The position numbers and the translations under genes are program-made. Positions 1 to 8,293 of a DNA stretch of 64,000 nt are shown piece by piece. The notes under the pieces are model-generated. The model was not told the origin of the DNA, ran no database searches, and saw nothing but the letters and a program-made list of their open reading frames with translations. The stretch lies in assembly GCF_023501975.1 (NCBI RefSeq), contig NZ_JAMFLH010000009.1, positions 1-64,000 of the forward strand, written 5' to 3'. Every line of letters begins with the position of its first letter. Within the stretch, counting starts at the first letter, position 1. This DNA is from Altererythrobacter sp. KTW20L. Its GTDB lineage: Bacteria; Pseudomonadota; Alphaproteobacteria; Sphingomonadales; Sphingomonadaceae.

Positions 1-252
1 GTGCTTGTAAGGTTTGGGCCGAAAACCAGGACCATCATATTTGACTTAGTACCTTGGCGTGAACTCTTCCATTGATGGACTATCTGGCTGCGCACTATCA
101 TTGATGTTATGCTCTTCTGTGAGCAGCCAGATGATACTCAGAGCCAAGACGTTCGATCCAGATGCGAGGATGCAGGGCAGCCCGGTCCAGGAACTGACAT
201 CAAGCGGCGTCGGCGGCGAAAGCGAAGGCTTGGAATGCTTTCAGGAGGCGGA

Positions 253-1110
253 ATGCGCACCTTTATTGTCGGAACAGAATTCTCTCCTCGATCTGATCGA
301 GCGTTAAGGCGGGCCGTTCTGTTAGCACGCCAATCCGGCGCCAGTCTGATCCTGACACACACCATGAGCGACGATCCCGAGAATACATTCGACGTCGAGC
401 AAAAGGCCGTCGAACTGCGGACTGTCCTCGGCGAAACGGCCGGTACGGTTAGCCGCCACGATCGCGTGCCGTGCGAGTACACGTTGATGACAGGATCCCC
501 ATACCGTGCGCTCGCTGAAACTGCCCGGGACCGGGCAGCCGAACTAATTGTACTGGGGCCGCATAGGTCAAATCAACTTAAGGACATATTTCTCGGGACG
601 ACTGCGGAAAAGGTTCTCAAAGAAACACCCTGTCCGGTCTTGATCGCCAATGGAATGCCCGCTGCAAACTATTCCAGCATCCTCATCGCAACCGATTTTT
701 CAGATTGCTCGATCATCGCAGCGCGCGCAGTTTCCGCTCTTGGAATGCTGGATGATGTCCGCGTAATTGTGTTGCATGGTTTTGAGAAACGCGATGTCGG
801 CAGTGTGCAGCGCGAACTCATCGGCCAACTGGAGAATACGCAAACAGTCGAGCAGGACGAGGCCGCGAAAAGTATGCGGAATTACGTGCGGGCGAGCGGC
901 ATCACTCCTTCGAAAACAGTGATCGTTCCCCTGGCTACTGCGACCGCCGAGACCATCCGGCGGGTAGCGGAACGCGAGCAGGCCGATCTCATCGTCATCG
1001 GCACCAACGGACGATCGGGAATAGAGAAGTTCGTGCTGGGCAGCGTAGCCCAGGACATCGCCGGAAATTCGGCGATCGATGTCCTTGTGGTAGCAAATGC
1101 TGTGATTTGA
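253..1110 (+). CDS. Tandem-domain universal stress protein (UspA family)
   Basis: Predicted cytosolic nucleotide-binding stress protein of 285 aa with two Usp domains (about 1-140 and 145-285). The second domain ends in the complete ATP-binding pattern G-x2-G-x9-G-S (GTNG...GS). In the first domain the same site reads GPHR...GT, so its second glycine is missing and it may not bind ATP. The start ATG at 253 is chosen because AGGAGG lies five bases upstream; the frame is open further upstream (to 109) but that part is Arg-rich and not Usp-like. A second tandem Usp protein is encoded at 2926-3777, which suggests a stress-tolerance role for this block. The exact trigger cannot be read from sequence. 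Confidence 0.9.
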   Translation: MRTFIVGTEFSPRSDRALRRAVLLARQSGASLILTHTMSDDPENTFDVEQKAVELRTVLGETAGTVSRHDRVPCEYTLMTGSPYRALAETARDRAAELIVLGPHRSNQLKDIFLGTTAEKVLKETPCPVLIANGMPAANYSSILIATDFSDCSIIAARAVSALGMLDDVRVIVLHGFEKRDVGSVQRELIGQLENTQTVEQDEAAKSMRNYVRASGITPSKTVIVPLATATAETIRRVAEREQADLIVIGTNGRSGIEKFVLGSVAQDIAGNSAIDVLVVANAVI

Positions 1111-1166
1111 ATGCCTGATCGTTGACCGTCTATCGTTGCCATGTTGACGAACCTGATTGGCCGGGA

Positions 1167-1265
1167 GCGACAGCTCTTCGTGACCATGGGCTGGGGAACA
1201 CCGAGGTTGCAAACACCTTCGGTATCGCGCGGGCGAGCGTCTGTCGCGCGTTATCTGGTGCCTGA
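1167..1265 (+). pseudogene. C-terminal tail of a serine recombinase (resolvase HTH)
   Basis: Reading from 1167 gives about 32 residues ending at TGA 1263-1265. They match the helix-turn-helix tail of Tn3-type resolvases and invertases: ALRDHGLG, then EVANTFGIARASVCRAL. No catalytic domain precedes it; in this frame a stop lies at 1116-1118 and the residues between do not look like resolvase. It is therefore a remnant of a transposon or integrative element. The 170 bases after it (1266-1435) hold nothing I recognise, apart from serving as the leader of the permease gene. Confidence 0.55.
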
Positions 1266-1435
1266 GCAGCAAAGCCTCGGCTGAGATTGCCAATACGCTG
1301 AGGAGTTGGAAGTAGAAGGAATGGAGCCTGCCTCCCGCCAGGATAGTGCCTGTCCAGCGGCGTTCTTAGGGCTAGGGGGCATCCACTAAGCAAGCTACTG
1401 ACTTTCACTCCGGCAGGCGACGTAGGGGCTAATCC

Positions 1436-2815
1436 GTGTTCGGCATACTGGTCATTATTGTCGCCCTGTTGGGGATGATGTTTCTCGCCTATCGCGGCCT
1501 AAGTCTCTTGCTGCTGGCTCCTGCGCTTGCATTGCTAGCGGTCTGGGCAAGCCAGGGCGGGCCCTTGCTGGCCAGTTATACGCAAATTTTCATGCGCTCC
1601 ACCGGCGAGTTTATCATCCAGTTTTTCCCCCTGTTCATGCTGGGGGCTGTTTTCGGCAAGTTGATTGAGGTGTCCGGTTCGGCGCAGGTGATTGCCAAGG
1701 CCATTACCAGCGGACTAGGCCCAGACCGGGCAATCTTGGCAGTGATTCTCACCTGCGCCCTGATGACCTACGGCGGGGTGTCGCTATTTGTTGTGGCATT
1801 TGCAGTATGGCCCATTGCGTCTGCGCTGTTCCGCGAATCCGGTCTTCCCAAGGTCCTGATTCCAGCCACTATCGCCCTCGGTGCCTTCACGTTCACCATG
1901 ACAGCACTGCCGGGGACGCCAGCCATACAAAACTCAATCCCCATGCCATATTTCGGCACCACGACATTTGCTGCACCTGGTCTGGGCTTAATAACCGGCA
2001 CCTTGATGTTTGCCCTCGGATGGGCATGGCTCGAATGGCGTGCCCGCAGAATGGGGCCCGCTCCATGGCAGGACGCAACGCCAGTAAAGGACACTTTGGC
2101 TCATTCAGTCCCCTCGCTTGCTGTCGCATTGGCACCGCTGGTGCTGGTCCTAGTGCTCAATTTGGGTTTCACGTTTGTGATCATCCCGCGCATGAACACT
2201 GACTATCTCGCATGGCCAGAGTTTGGCGAGGCAGACGTTGTTTCATTGCGCGGTGTCTGGTCGATCATCGCTGCACTGACAATCGCATCGCTCACGCTGG
2301 TGGCTTTGAACTGGCGGCGACTGTCCGACGGATTGAGCCGGACGCTTGATGAAGGTGCGAAGGACTCGCTGAAGCCTATTTTCAACACTGCAAGCCTCGT
2401 GGGATTTGGCACTGTTATTGCTTCGCTTCCAGCTTTCAGCTTGATCCGCGATTGGGTCGTGACGATCGGTGGTGACAATCCCCTTATTTCGCTGGCAGTT
2501 GGAACGAATATCCTCGCTGGTATGACGGGTTCGGCATCGGGAGGAATGTCCATAGCACTCTCCACCCTAGGTGAGACCTACATGCAAATGGGACAAGAAG
2601 CAGGGATCTCTCCCGACCTGCTGCACCGGGTTACTGCCGTCGCGACCGGGGGGCTGGATGCGCTACCTCACAACGGCGCCGTCATTACCTTGCTCGCAAT
2701 TTGCGGCTTGACCCACCGCGAAGCCTACAAGGACATTGCGGTTGTGGCGATGCTGATCCCGATCATATCGCTAATCCTGCTTGTTACAATCGGGACCTTT
2801 TTCGGGAGCTTCTGA
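1436..2815 (+). CDS. GntP-family permease
   Basis: Inner-membrane carrier of 459 aa with about a dozen hydrophobic segments and the GntP-type N-terminus (a short first helix, then the stretch FFPLFMLGAVFGKL). The family (gluconate:H+ symporter superfamily) moves small organic acids with protons; the substrate cannot be fixed here. The start is the GTG at 1436, because the first membrane helix begins at once after it and no in-frame ATG lies nearby upstream. It stands alone between two UspA genes and shares the low-GC character of the block. An alternative is another member of the ion-transporter superfamily with GntP-like topology. Confidence 0.8.
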   Translation: MFGILVIIVALLGMMFLAYRGLSLLLLAPALALLAVWASQGGPLLASYTQIFMRSTGEFIIQFFPLFMLGAVFGKLIEVSGSAQVIAKAITSGLGPDRAILAVILTCALMTYGGVSLFVVAFAVWPIASALFRESGLPKVLIPATIALGAFTFTMTALPGTPAIQNSIPMPYFGTTTFAAPGLGLITGTLMFALGWAWLEWRARRMGPAPWQDATPVKDTLAHSVPSLAVALAPLVLVLVLNLGFTFVIIPRMNTDYLAWPEFGEADVVSLRGVWSIIAALTIASLTLVALNWRRLSDGLSRTLDEGAKDSLKPIFNTASLVGFGTVIASLPAFSLIRDWVVTIGGDNPLISLAVGTNILAGMTGSASGGMSIALSTLGETYMQMGQEAGISPDLLHRVTAVATGGLDALPHNGAVITLLAICGLTHREAYKDIAVVAMLIPIISLILLVTIGTFFGSF

Positions 2816-2925
2816 AGCCTCCATACCGCAGCAATTGCGGCAAAGGCTTCGATGCCGCCCGACATAACCGCTCCCCATTTCTAACCCGATGGCTACAGCG
2901 GAGAGCTTACCGATAAGCGGAATAC

Positions 2926-3777
2926 CTAAACTGGCACCGCCAAGATATCCACCTCAAGTGTCCGCAAGGCTTCCTCGGCTACACTGCCAAGCACCAAGCG
3001 ACCAAGTCCCTGTCGGCCATGAGTTCCCATCACCAGTAAATCGGGCACCGAGCGGTCTATGAAGGAACTTAACACTGCAATTGGCTCGCCTTCCTCCAGG
3101 TAGACGCGGCTCGTCAAATCACCGGCATCGTTCTCCCGCAGAAAATTGGTTAACTCTGCGCGAGCAATCCTCATCTCCGAGGATACATGCTGTTCTATCG
3201 CTTCATGGTTCGCGTGAGCTGCGAGCATTGTCTTTGCAAATGGGAGCCTGGCATGAACTACCGAGACCTGCGCATCTTCCAGAAGCCCCGATGAGTAAGC
3301 CAGTTTCAAAGCTGCGCCCGAGGGCTCTGAACAATCCAGCGCAATGCCGATGCGATCATACCTGCCGGCACCTTCGCCCTTCACCATCAAGACCGGATGG
3401 GTGCCCCGCCAGATTACCCGTTCGGCTGTCGTGCCGATAAACAGATTGCGCAGCGGTCGCCGCCGATGCCGGCCCATCACAATCAGATGCGCGTTAACCT
3501 GGGCCGCAAAATCGCCGATCATTTCGAATGGGTCACCTGAAACAACATGCACCGCGACCTCGATTCCGAACTGATCTTCCAGACGGCTGCCCTCTACGGT
3601 GAGAGCTTCTTCGGTCTGTCGTATTTCGCTCGATACGTAGCTATCAGGCTGATCGTGCTCGACCACATGGAGCACATACAGCCGAGCGCCAAAACGCTTG
3701 GCAAGCTCCGCTGCGCGGGCAATTGCTATTTCCGACCGATGTGAAAGATCGGACGCCACAAGTATTTGCTCAAGCAA
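2926..3777 (-). CDS. Tandem-domain universal stress protein (UspA family)
   Basis: Second two-domain Usp protein, about 283 aa. Domain one begins QILVASDLSHRSEIAI and ends with an incomplete nucleotide motif (GRHR...GT). Domain two ends with a full G-x2-G-x9-G-S motif (GTHG...GS), the same asymmetry as in the Usp protein at 253-1110. The start is taken as TTG at 3777 because AAGGAG lies just upstream; an in-frame ATG at 3825 would overlap the end of the antiporter gene by 26 bases and has no ribosome site. It lies 22 bases downstream of the antiporter on the same strand, so the two are likely co-transcribed. Confidence 0.88.
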   Translation of the reverse strand: MLEQILVASDLSHRSEIAIARAAELAKRFGARLYVLHVVEHDQPDSYVSSEIRQTEEALTVEGSRLEDQFGIEVAVHVVSGDPFEMIGDFAAQVNAHLIVMGRHRRRPLRNLFIGTTAERVIWRGTHPVLMVKGEGAGRYDRIGIALDCSEPSGAALKLAYSSGLLEDAQVSVVHARLPFAKTMLAAHANHEAIEQHVSSEMRIARAELTNFLRENDAGDLTSRVYLEEGEPIAVLSSFIDRSVPDLLVMGTHGRQGLGRLVLGSVAEEALRTLEVDILAVPV

Positions 3778-3799
3778 GCTGGGCTCCTTTTCAGCAAGA

Positions 3800-5059
3800 C
3801 TAACGCGAGGGCATATCACTTTCAATCCCGTCAGTACCCAGGTCCGCCTCAGTCAGTAAAGGCTCCCTGGAAAGCCGCAGCCATCGCGCGGCCAAGCCGA
3901 GGGTTGGCCCCTGGATGAGACTGGAAACCAACACCACGAAGAAAACGATATTGAAGATCGTGAACGCGCCTGGAACCCCTGCAACAATCGGGAAGGTCGC
4001 TAGCACAATAGGAACTGCTCCCCTCAATCCTACCCACGAAACCAGCAGCTTGGCGCGAAGATCGAAATTGAACGGAGCAAGGCAGACGAATACGCTGATG
4101 GGCCGAGCCACGAACATCAACACCGCTGTAATCGCGAAACCTGCCCCCATGATGTCGAGCAGCTCTGTGGGTGTGGCGAGGAGGCCGAGCGTAAAGAACA
4201 TCGCGACCTGCGCCAACCATGCCAACCCATCCTGAAAGGTCGATACCGCGCGCTTGGCCGCAAACACGCGATTACCTGCCAGGAGCCCGGCCACGTAAGC
4301 TGCAAGGAATCCGTTGCCCCCCAAGACCTCTGCCAAACCATAGGCCAGCAGGGCCGCAGCAATCGAAATCACGAAGCCCAATCCGCCATAGCGAAAATGC
4401 GCCCTGTTCAATGTCTCTGGCAGCAAATAGCCGACTATCAGACCGACGCCGGCACCACCGACCATTTGCATGGAAAAGTCGATTGCCAGACCGCCGATGG
4501 GAGCTGTGGGGGCCGCCAAAAGCATCAAGGCCGCGCCCACGAGAAAAATCGCCATGGGGTCATTGGAACCCGATTCGAACTCGATCAGTGCCTGCACGTC
4601 GGATCGAAGATCGACTCCCTTGGTTCGCAAGATCGCAAACACGGCCGCAGCGTCGGTGGAAGCAATGACAGACCCGAGCAGGAAGCCCTGGATCGGGGTG
4701 AAGTCCAACAGGTAAACCGCCGCGGCTCCGGTCACACTGGCACTTATCAAGACCCCAAGAGTGGCCAGCAGCAGGGCGGGCTTCACGACGGGTCGGACAC
4801 TTTTCCAAACCGTATCAAGTCCCCCCGAGAACAGGATGAAGATGAGGCTCAGCACACCGATGAACTGGGCCAGGACATAGTCATCGAACAACAGCCGGCC
4901 CGGCCCGTCCTCCCCGGCCAGCATCCCCAGCGCAAGAAAGCCAATTAGCGCAGGAAGGCCAAAGCGGCTCGACAGAGTGCCTGCGAATACCGTTAGAAAC
5001 AGCAATATCCCGACAGCAAGAAGCATGATTTCGGGATTTGCCACTGACATGGCTTCCAT
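3800..5059 (-). CDS. CPA1-type cation/proton antiporter (NhaP family)
   Basis: Polytopic inner-membrane antiporter of about 419 aa expected to exchange Na+ or K+ for H+. Family signatures include STDAAAVFAIL and the ion-site stretch ESGSNDPMAIF, plus VGLRGAVPI in a late helix. It resembles the membrane core of NhaP2/CvrA but lacks the C-terminal TrkA_C and CorC/HlyC parts of that protein (usually above 550 aa). The start is uncertain: ATG at 5059 is used, with ATG 5050 and GTG 5089 as alternatives; none has a convincing ribosome site. It is followed by a Usp gene and is divergent from the symporter at 5304. Confidence 0.87.
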   Translation of the reverse strand: MEAMSVANPEIMLLAVGILLFLTVFAGTLSSRFGLPALIGFLALGMLAGEDGPGRLLFDDYVLAQFIGVLSLIFILFSGGLDTVWKSVRPVVKPALLLATLGVLISASVTGAAAVYLLDFTPIQGFLLGSVIASTDAAAVFAILRTKGVDLRSDVQALIEFESGSNDPMAIFLVGAALMLLAAPTAPIGGLAIDFSMQMVGGAGVGLIVGYLLPETLNRAHFRYGGLGFVISIAAALLAYGLAEVLGGNGFLAAYVAGLLAGNRVFAAKRAVSTFQDGLAWLAQVAMFFTLGLLATPTELLDIMGAGFAITAVLMFVARPISVFVCLAPFNFDLRAKLLVSWVGLRGAVPIVLATFPIVAGVPGAFTIFNIVFFVVLVSSLIQGPTLGLAARWLRLSREPLLTEADLGTDGIESDMPSR

Positions 5060-5303
5060 CTCGTCACTGTCGCTAAAGCCGTCAAGCACAACCTACGCCA
5101 TGCCTCCCTCCGAGGAGTCATTTCTCGCCTCTCGATGCAATCACGGATGTCGTCGATGCGCTTGTAGGGTTTGCTGTCTGGTGTGGCGATGGGCTAGATT
5201 ACGGCGAGTTCAAACCGAGCGAGGCAACCCCATTACTTTTTCAAGCGATAAAACTCCCAGCGCCGCCGGTCTTTACCAACAACGGGCAAAGCTTCGTATC
5301 TGG

Positions 5304-6542
5304 ATGCGTTCGCGACTTTGGGCACAAGTGCTGTTTGCCATGGGACTTGGCATTTGTGTCGGGCTTGTACTCGGGCCGGAGACGGGTGTGGTGTCAGAAT
5401 CGACCGCCCGGACTCTGGGAGCTTGGTTCGGTATTCCCGGCAAATTGTTTCTTGGTCTCATCGCCATCGTGCTGGTGCCGCTGGTGTTCTCTTCGATTGT
5501 GGGGGGCCTTGCCGGGGGAAATTCTAATGAGGCCCTTCGCAAGATCGGTCTCAAGCTGGGCGCATTCATCATTCTTACAACGACGATCGCCTCGTTGATC
5601 GGCGTTGCCCTTGCTCAGCTACTTCGTCCAGGAGACGGGCTTGATCTTCCCGCCGCCGCTCCAGCCCAAGTGCCTCCATCCGGCATGCATTCTTTCGATT
5701 TCAAAATGTTGCCGGATCTTCTGGTTGGCGTTCTGCCCACCAATGCAGCCGCATCGGTCATAGAAGGTGACCTCCTAGCCGTTGTGATCCTTGCAATTCT
5801 TGCAGGCTTAGCGGCCACTCAGGTTAGAACGGAGCAGGCTCGGCCTTTCCTTGCACTTCTGGATTCGCTGATGTCGATATCCATGACTGTCGTGAAATGG
5901 GCCATGATGCTCACTCCGCTGGCCGTATTCGGGTTGATGGCGCAGTTGATGATGCAGATCGGTCTTGGGTCGATCATGGGCTTACTCACCTATGTAAGCA
6001 CAGTGCTGCTCGGTCTTGTCCTGCTGTTTGCGATCTACATTATATCGCTGCGAGTGCTCGGGGGCCATGGTTTGGGTACATTCCTTCAGGCCGCTGGGCA
6101 GAATCTGCTGCTCGCCTTCTCCACCTCAAGTTCCTCCGCCGTTATGCCTACCACCATTCAAGCTGCGCGAAGGCTTGGCGTGCCCGAGCCGGTTGCCAAT
6201 CTCGTGGTGCCAGTGGGTGCAACGATGAATATGGCGGGAACAGCACTTTATCAAAGCGTAGCCATACTGTTCCTTGCCCAAATGGCCGGTGTTGATCTGC
6301 ACGGCGCCGAGGTTTTTCTTTTGGTAGGCACCTTGGTCGCCTCATCAATCGGAGCTCCTGGCACTCCCGGCGTTAGCATCGCAATACTGGCAAGCGTCGC
6401 AACCGGCTTTGGCATCCCTGCGGAAGGTCTGGTCATCATCCTCGGCGTGGACCGTTTACTCGACATGTGTCGAACTGTCGTCAACGTGACGGGCGACCTC
6501 ACCGCAGCAACGCTGTTGCGCAACGCCATAAAGGTTGACTGA
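5304..6542 (+). CDS. Dicarboxylate/amino acid:cation symporter (DAACS)
   Basis: Membrane symporter of 412 aa of the GltP/DctA/SdcS type, taking up glutamate, aspartate or C4-dicarboxylates with H+ or Na+. Diagnostic features are the serine-rich hairpin (AFSTSSSSAVMPTT), the NMAGTALYQ helix and the C-terminal DRLLDMCRTVVNVTGD, which contains the conserved substrate and cation residues. ATG 5304 gives the normal family N-terminus; the open frame upstream to 4977 is antisense to the antiporter and is not used. Bases 5090-5303 form the divergent promoter region shared with the antiporter; I see no clear operator there. Confidence 0.92.
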   Translation: MRSRLWAQVLFAMGLGICVGLVLGPETGVVSESTARTLGAWFGIPGKLFLGLIAIVLVPLVFSSIVGGLAGGNSNEALRKIGLKLGAFIILTTTIASLIGVALAQLLRPGDGLDLPAAAPAQVPPSGMHSFDFKMLPDLLVGVLPTNAAASVIEGDLLAVVILAILAGLAATQVRTEQARPFLALLDSLMSISMTVVKWAMMLTPLAVFGLMAQLMMQIGLGSIMGLLTYVSTVLLGLVLLFAIYIISLRVLGGHGLGTFLQAAGQNLLLAFSTSSSSAVMPTTIQAARRLGVPEPVANLVVPVGATMNMAGTALYQSVAILFLAQMAGVDLHGAEVFLLVGTLVASSIGAPGTPGVSIAILASVATGFGIPAEGLVIILGVDRLLDMCRTVVNVTGDLTAATLLRNAIKVD

Positions 6543-6740
6543 CCTCAGGCGGGAAGATCCACCAACACCAACGATAAGAGAGTAGCCGAGCCCGGACCAT
6601 GGAGGTATGTGGCAGTGATGTTTTCGCATGCCGCACTAAGGCTAAGCTACCTTCGCCCCTTTCGCAGTTTGTTCCCTTCAAGATGATCGTGGTGCCCGCA
6701 TATCATGACACCAGCGGTTAGAAGTCGTTAAGGCTGGCAG

Positions 6741-7109
6741 ATGCCTGATACACGACCAACTTTGACTCAGCTCCTCCGGCTGCAAATCGTCACGATCCTG
6801 CTGCTGGCCGTTGTCGCGCTCCAGGCCATACCCTCGGGACCACTTGCTCTCAGCCCAGCGAATGGACCGACGTTCAGCGCGGAATCGAGCAGTGTAGCGC
6901 TTCCCGGTCCGCGGGAACGTCTGACCCAGACCACGCCGACACCGAAAAAACCCACACTTCCGCCGCTGCCCGACCGCCCTCCGCTGGTTCCCGCAGGAGC
7001 GCTATCGTTTACGATCATTGTCCCATTTGCCGGGCCCAGTCATAGGGTACATTCGGCAAACTGGCTCCGAACGGCCTCGCGCCCCCGCGCACCTCCCCAC
7101 ATCTCCTGA
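6741..7109 (+). CDS. Hypothetical Pro-rich protein with N-terminal membrane segment
   Basis: An open frame of 122 codons. Residues 15-32 form one hydrophobic helix (signal or anchor), followed by a Ser/Pro-rich stretch with a TTPTPKK motif (residues about 55-85) and no recognisable domain. Possible ribosome site AAGG about eight bases before ATG. No family is recognised. The gene could be real, a decayed end of something larger, or chance. The 198 bases before it (6543-6740) hold nothing recognisable. Confidence 0.35.
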   Translation: MPDTRPTLTQLLRLQIVTILLLAVVALQAIPSGPLALSPANGPTFSAESSSVALPGPRERLTQTTPTPKKPTLPPLPDRPPLVPAGALSFTIIVPFAGPSHRVHSANWLRTASRPRAPPHIS

Positions 7110-7117
7110 CCAATTCG

Positions 7118-7140
7118 TCGACCTGACCAGATCAGGTCGA
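7118..7140. promoter_or_regulatory. Perfect 9-bp inverted repeat, candidate operator
   Basis: TCGACCTGA and TCAGGTCGA are separated by five bases (CCAGA). The repeat ends 29 bases before the start codon of the small membrane protein gene at 7170. There is no T run, so an operator is more likely than a terminator. The binding protein is unknown. Confidence 0.4.
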
Positions 7141-7169
7141 GCCACAATCCGAAAAATTCAGGATAGATC

Positions 7170-7466
7170 ATGGATTCTCAAGACACTGGCGACTCCGTTA
7201 AGTCGGAGCGCGATATGCACATTGCCGCCCTCTTTGGGCGATACCCAGACTTGTCCGATGCGGAAATTCGAGACATCAAAACTTGGTGGGCCAAGGAGGC
7301 GTCTTCGCTCGACGTTGCCATGATGAGTTGCAATCAGGATATTGCGCCTGGATATGCTGACTTCCGTAAAGATCATGTTGATCGACTGCCTATGTCGGGC
7401 CGTCATTTAACAATGGTGTTGGTCAGCCTCATCCTGATCAGCATAGTGGGTTATTTGCTGCGGTAG
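7170..7466 (+). CDS. Small C-terminally membrane-anchored protein, unknown
   Basis: Protein of 98 aa. Residues 1-75 are soluble and charged, with the segment FGRYPDLSDAEIRDIKTWW and a Cys in the middle. Residues 79-97 form a single hydrophobic helix at the extreme C-terminus, a tail-anchor arrangement. AGGA lies about seven bases before the ATG and an inverted repeat (7118-7140) precedes it. A strong hairpin (7474-7508) follows the stop, so it looks like a complete transcription unit. The sequence N-terminal to the helix has an acidic, helical look reminiscent of small anti-sigma-like or resistance-island proteins, but I recognise no family. Confidence 0.6.
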   Translation: MDSQDTGDSVKSERDMHIAALFGRYPDLSDAEIRDIKTWWAKEASSLDVAMMSCNQDIAPGYADFRKDHVDRLPMSGRHLTMVLVSLILISIVGYLLR

Positions 7467-7473
7467 CAACCGC

Positions 7474-7508
7474 ATGGGTAAGCCGGTGCCGGGCACTGGC
7501 TTACCCAT
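7474..7508. terminator. Strong hairpin, probable terminator
   Basis: ATGGGTAAGCC and GGCTTACCCAT form an 11-bp perfect stem, extended by further pairs (GGTGCC against GGCACT) to a very short loop. It starts eight bases after the stop of the 98-aa gene. It lacks a run of T, so termination efficiency is uncertain; it could also be a symmetrical protein site. Confidence 0.5.
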
Positions 7509-7586
7509 CGGACTTCCGACGCACACCGCACGATTTAAGGCATGATACCTACGCACGATCCCCGGCGGCTGCCGCATTGAATGACG

Positions 7587-7787
7587 TCATGGACTGGGTG
7601 GCAAGACCAGCCCTGCATATGCGCAGTGTCGCATCGCAGGATATGTGTCCTCCAGCGGAATCTCCTGAATGTAGCGCTTGTCTAGCGCTGACTTGGCATG
7701 CCCGATCACCTCATGCTTGTAGTTCTCTGATAGACCATACTCAGTGCGGCCTAGCAGCGTTTTGAATGCATCAAAAGTCGCAGTCAA
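7587..7787 (-). pseudogene. C-terminal stump of a tyrosine recombinase (integrase)
   Basis: The 66-codon frame reads FDAFKTLLGRTEYGL, then HEVIGHAKSALDKRYI. The His of IGH and the Tyr nine residues later have the spacing of catalytic box II in tyrosine recombinases. The remaining catalytic domain and the N-terminal half are absent: upstream DNA (7788-8032) is out of frame and short. The stump sits between the low-GC block and the 3' end of tRNA-Gln, where an integrase gene is expected for a tRNA-targeting island. Bases 7509-7586 show nothing recognisable. Confidence 0.6.
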
Positions 7788-8032
7788 TGTGCGGCCATCA
7801 TTGCGTTGGCACGAGCCATTTTGCTTTCCCCCAGGCGATTAGGAGGGGTCGAAATACCGCAACATGCGCGAGGGAACGGCCCGCTCCGGCGTTGCACCAT
7901 GTTGCATCCATGTTGCATGGAGCTGCCGAGACTACTTGGAAAAGCGCAGAAATGCATGGGAATACAAGGAAATGGCGCGAGGAGATGCCTCGCGCCATTT
8001 CTCTCATATATCTCTGATATATAAATAGAAAA

Positions 8033-8106
8033 TGGATGCCCCGTGAGGATTCGAACCTCAATAGACGGAGTCAGAGTCCGTAGTCTTACCGTTAGACGAC
8101 GGGGCA
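8033..8106 (-). tRNA. tRNA-Gln, anticodon CTG
   Basis: Read on the minus strand from 8106: acceptor stem TGCCCCG pairs with CGGGGCA. The anticodon stem ACGGA/TCCGT encloses the loop CTCTGAC, which places CTG at positions 34-36 (reads CAG, Gln). The T arm is GAGGTTCGAATCCTC. Discriminator T is followed by an encoded CCA (8035-8033). The fold is complete. It was probably the attachment site of the block to its left. Confidence 0.93.
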
Positions 8107-8293
8107 ATCGCGAGGAGGCGCCTCTATAGGGCGGTCCGCATTCGGTCAAGGGGTGCTTCCTCACTTCATGGCCCACTTCAGGGCCACATCCCTGCAATGC
8201 AGAGCCGCGCGACTTGCTCCCGGTGACTGCATGGGGTAACCCGATGTCAGGTTCCGCTCGTGTGGCGGGTTTTCGATTGTGAGTTTTTACACC

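Larger units (their letters stand above)
1..8032. mobile_element. Probable decayed genomic island beside tRNA-Gln
   Basis: Seen: this stretch uses visibly more A/T, especially in third codon positions, than the DNA from about 8.2 kb onwards. It carries ion and acid transporters and two UspA proteins, and has a serine-recombinase tail (1167-1265) and a tyrosine-recombinase stump (7587-7787). The latter lies just beyond the 3' end of tRNA-Gln, the usual side for tRNA-targeting integration. Inference: an old island whose left end is outside the window. I did not find a second copy of the tRNA 3' end inside the window, so its borders are not proven. Confidence 0.5.

Noticed and set aside
4977-5303. 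N-terminal extension of the dicarboxylate symporter by 109 codons
   Set aside because: It is antisense to the antiporter gene and Cys/Arg-rich; the family N-terminus begins at 5304.
1-8032. Direct repeat of the tRNA-Gln 3' end as a left attachment site
   Set aside because: I looked for the GAGGATTCGAACCTC/GGGGCA words in this stretch and found none; the site, if present, lies outside the window.
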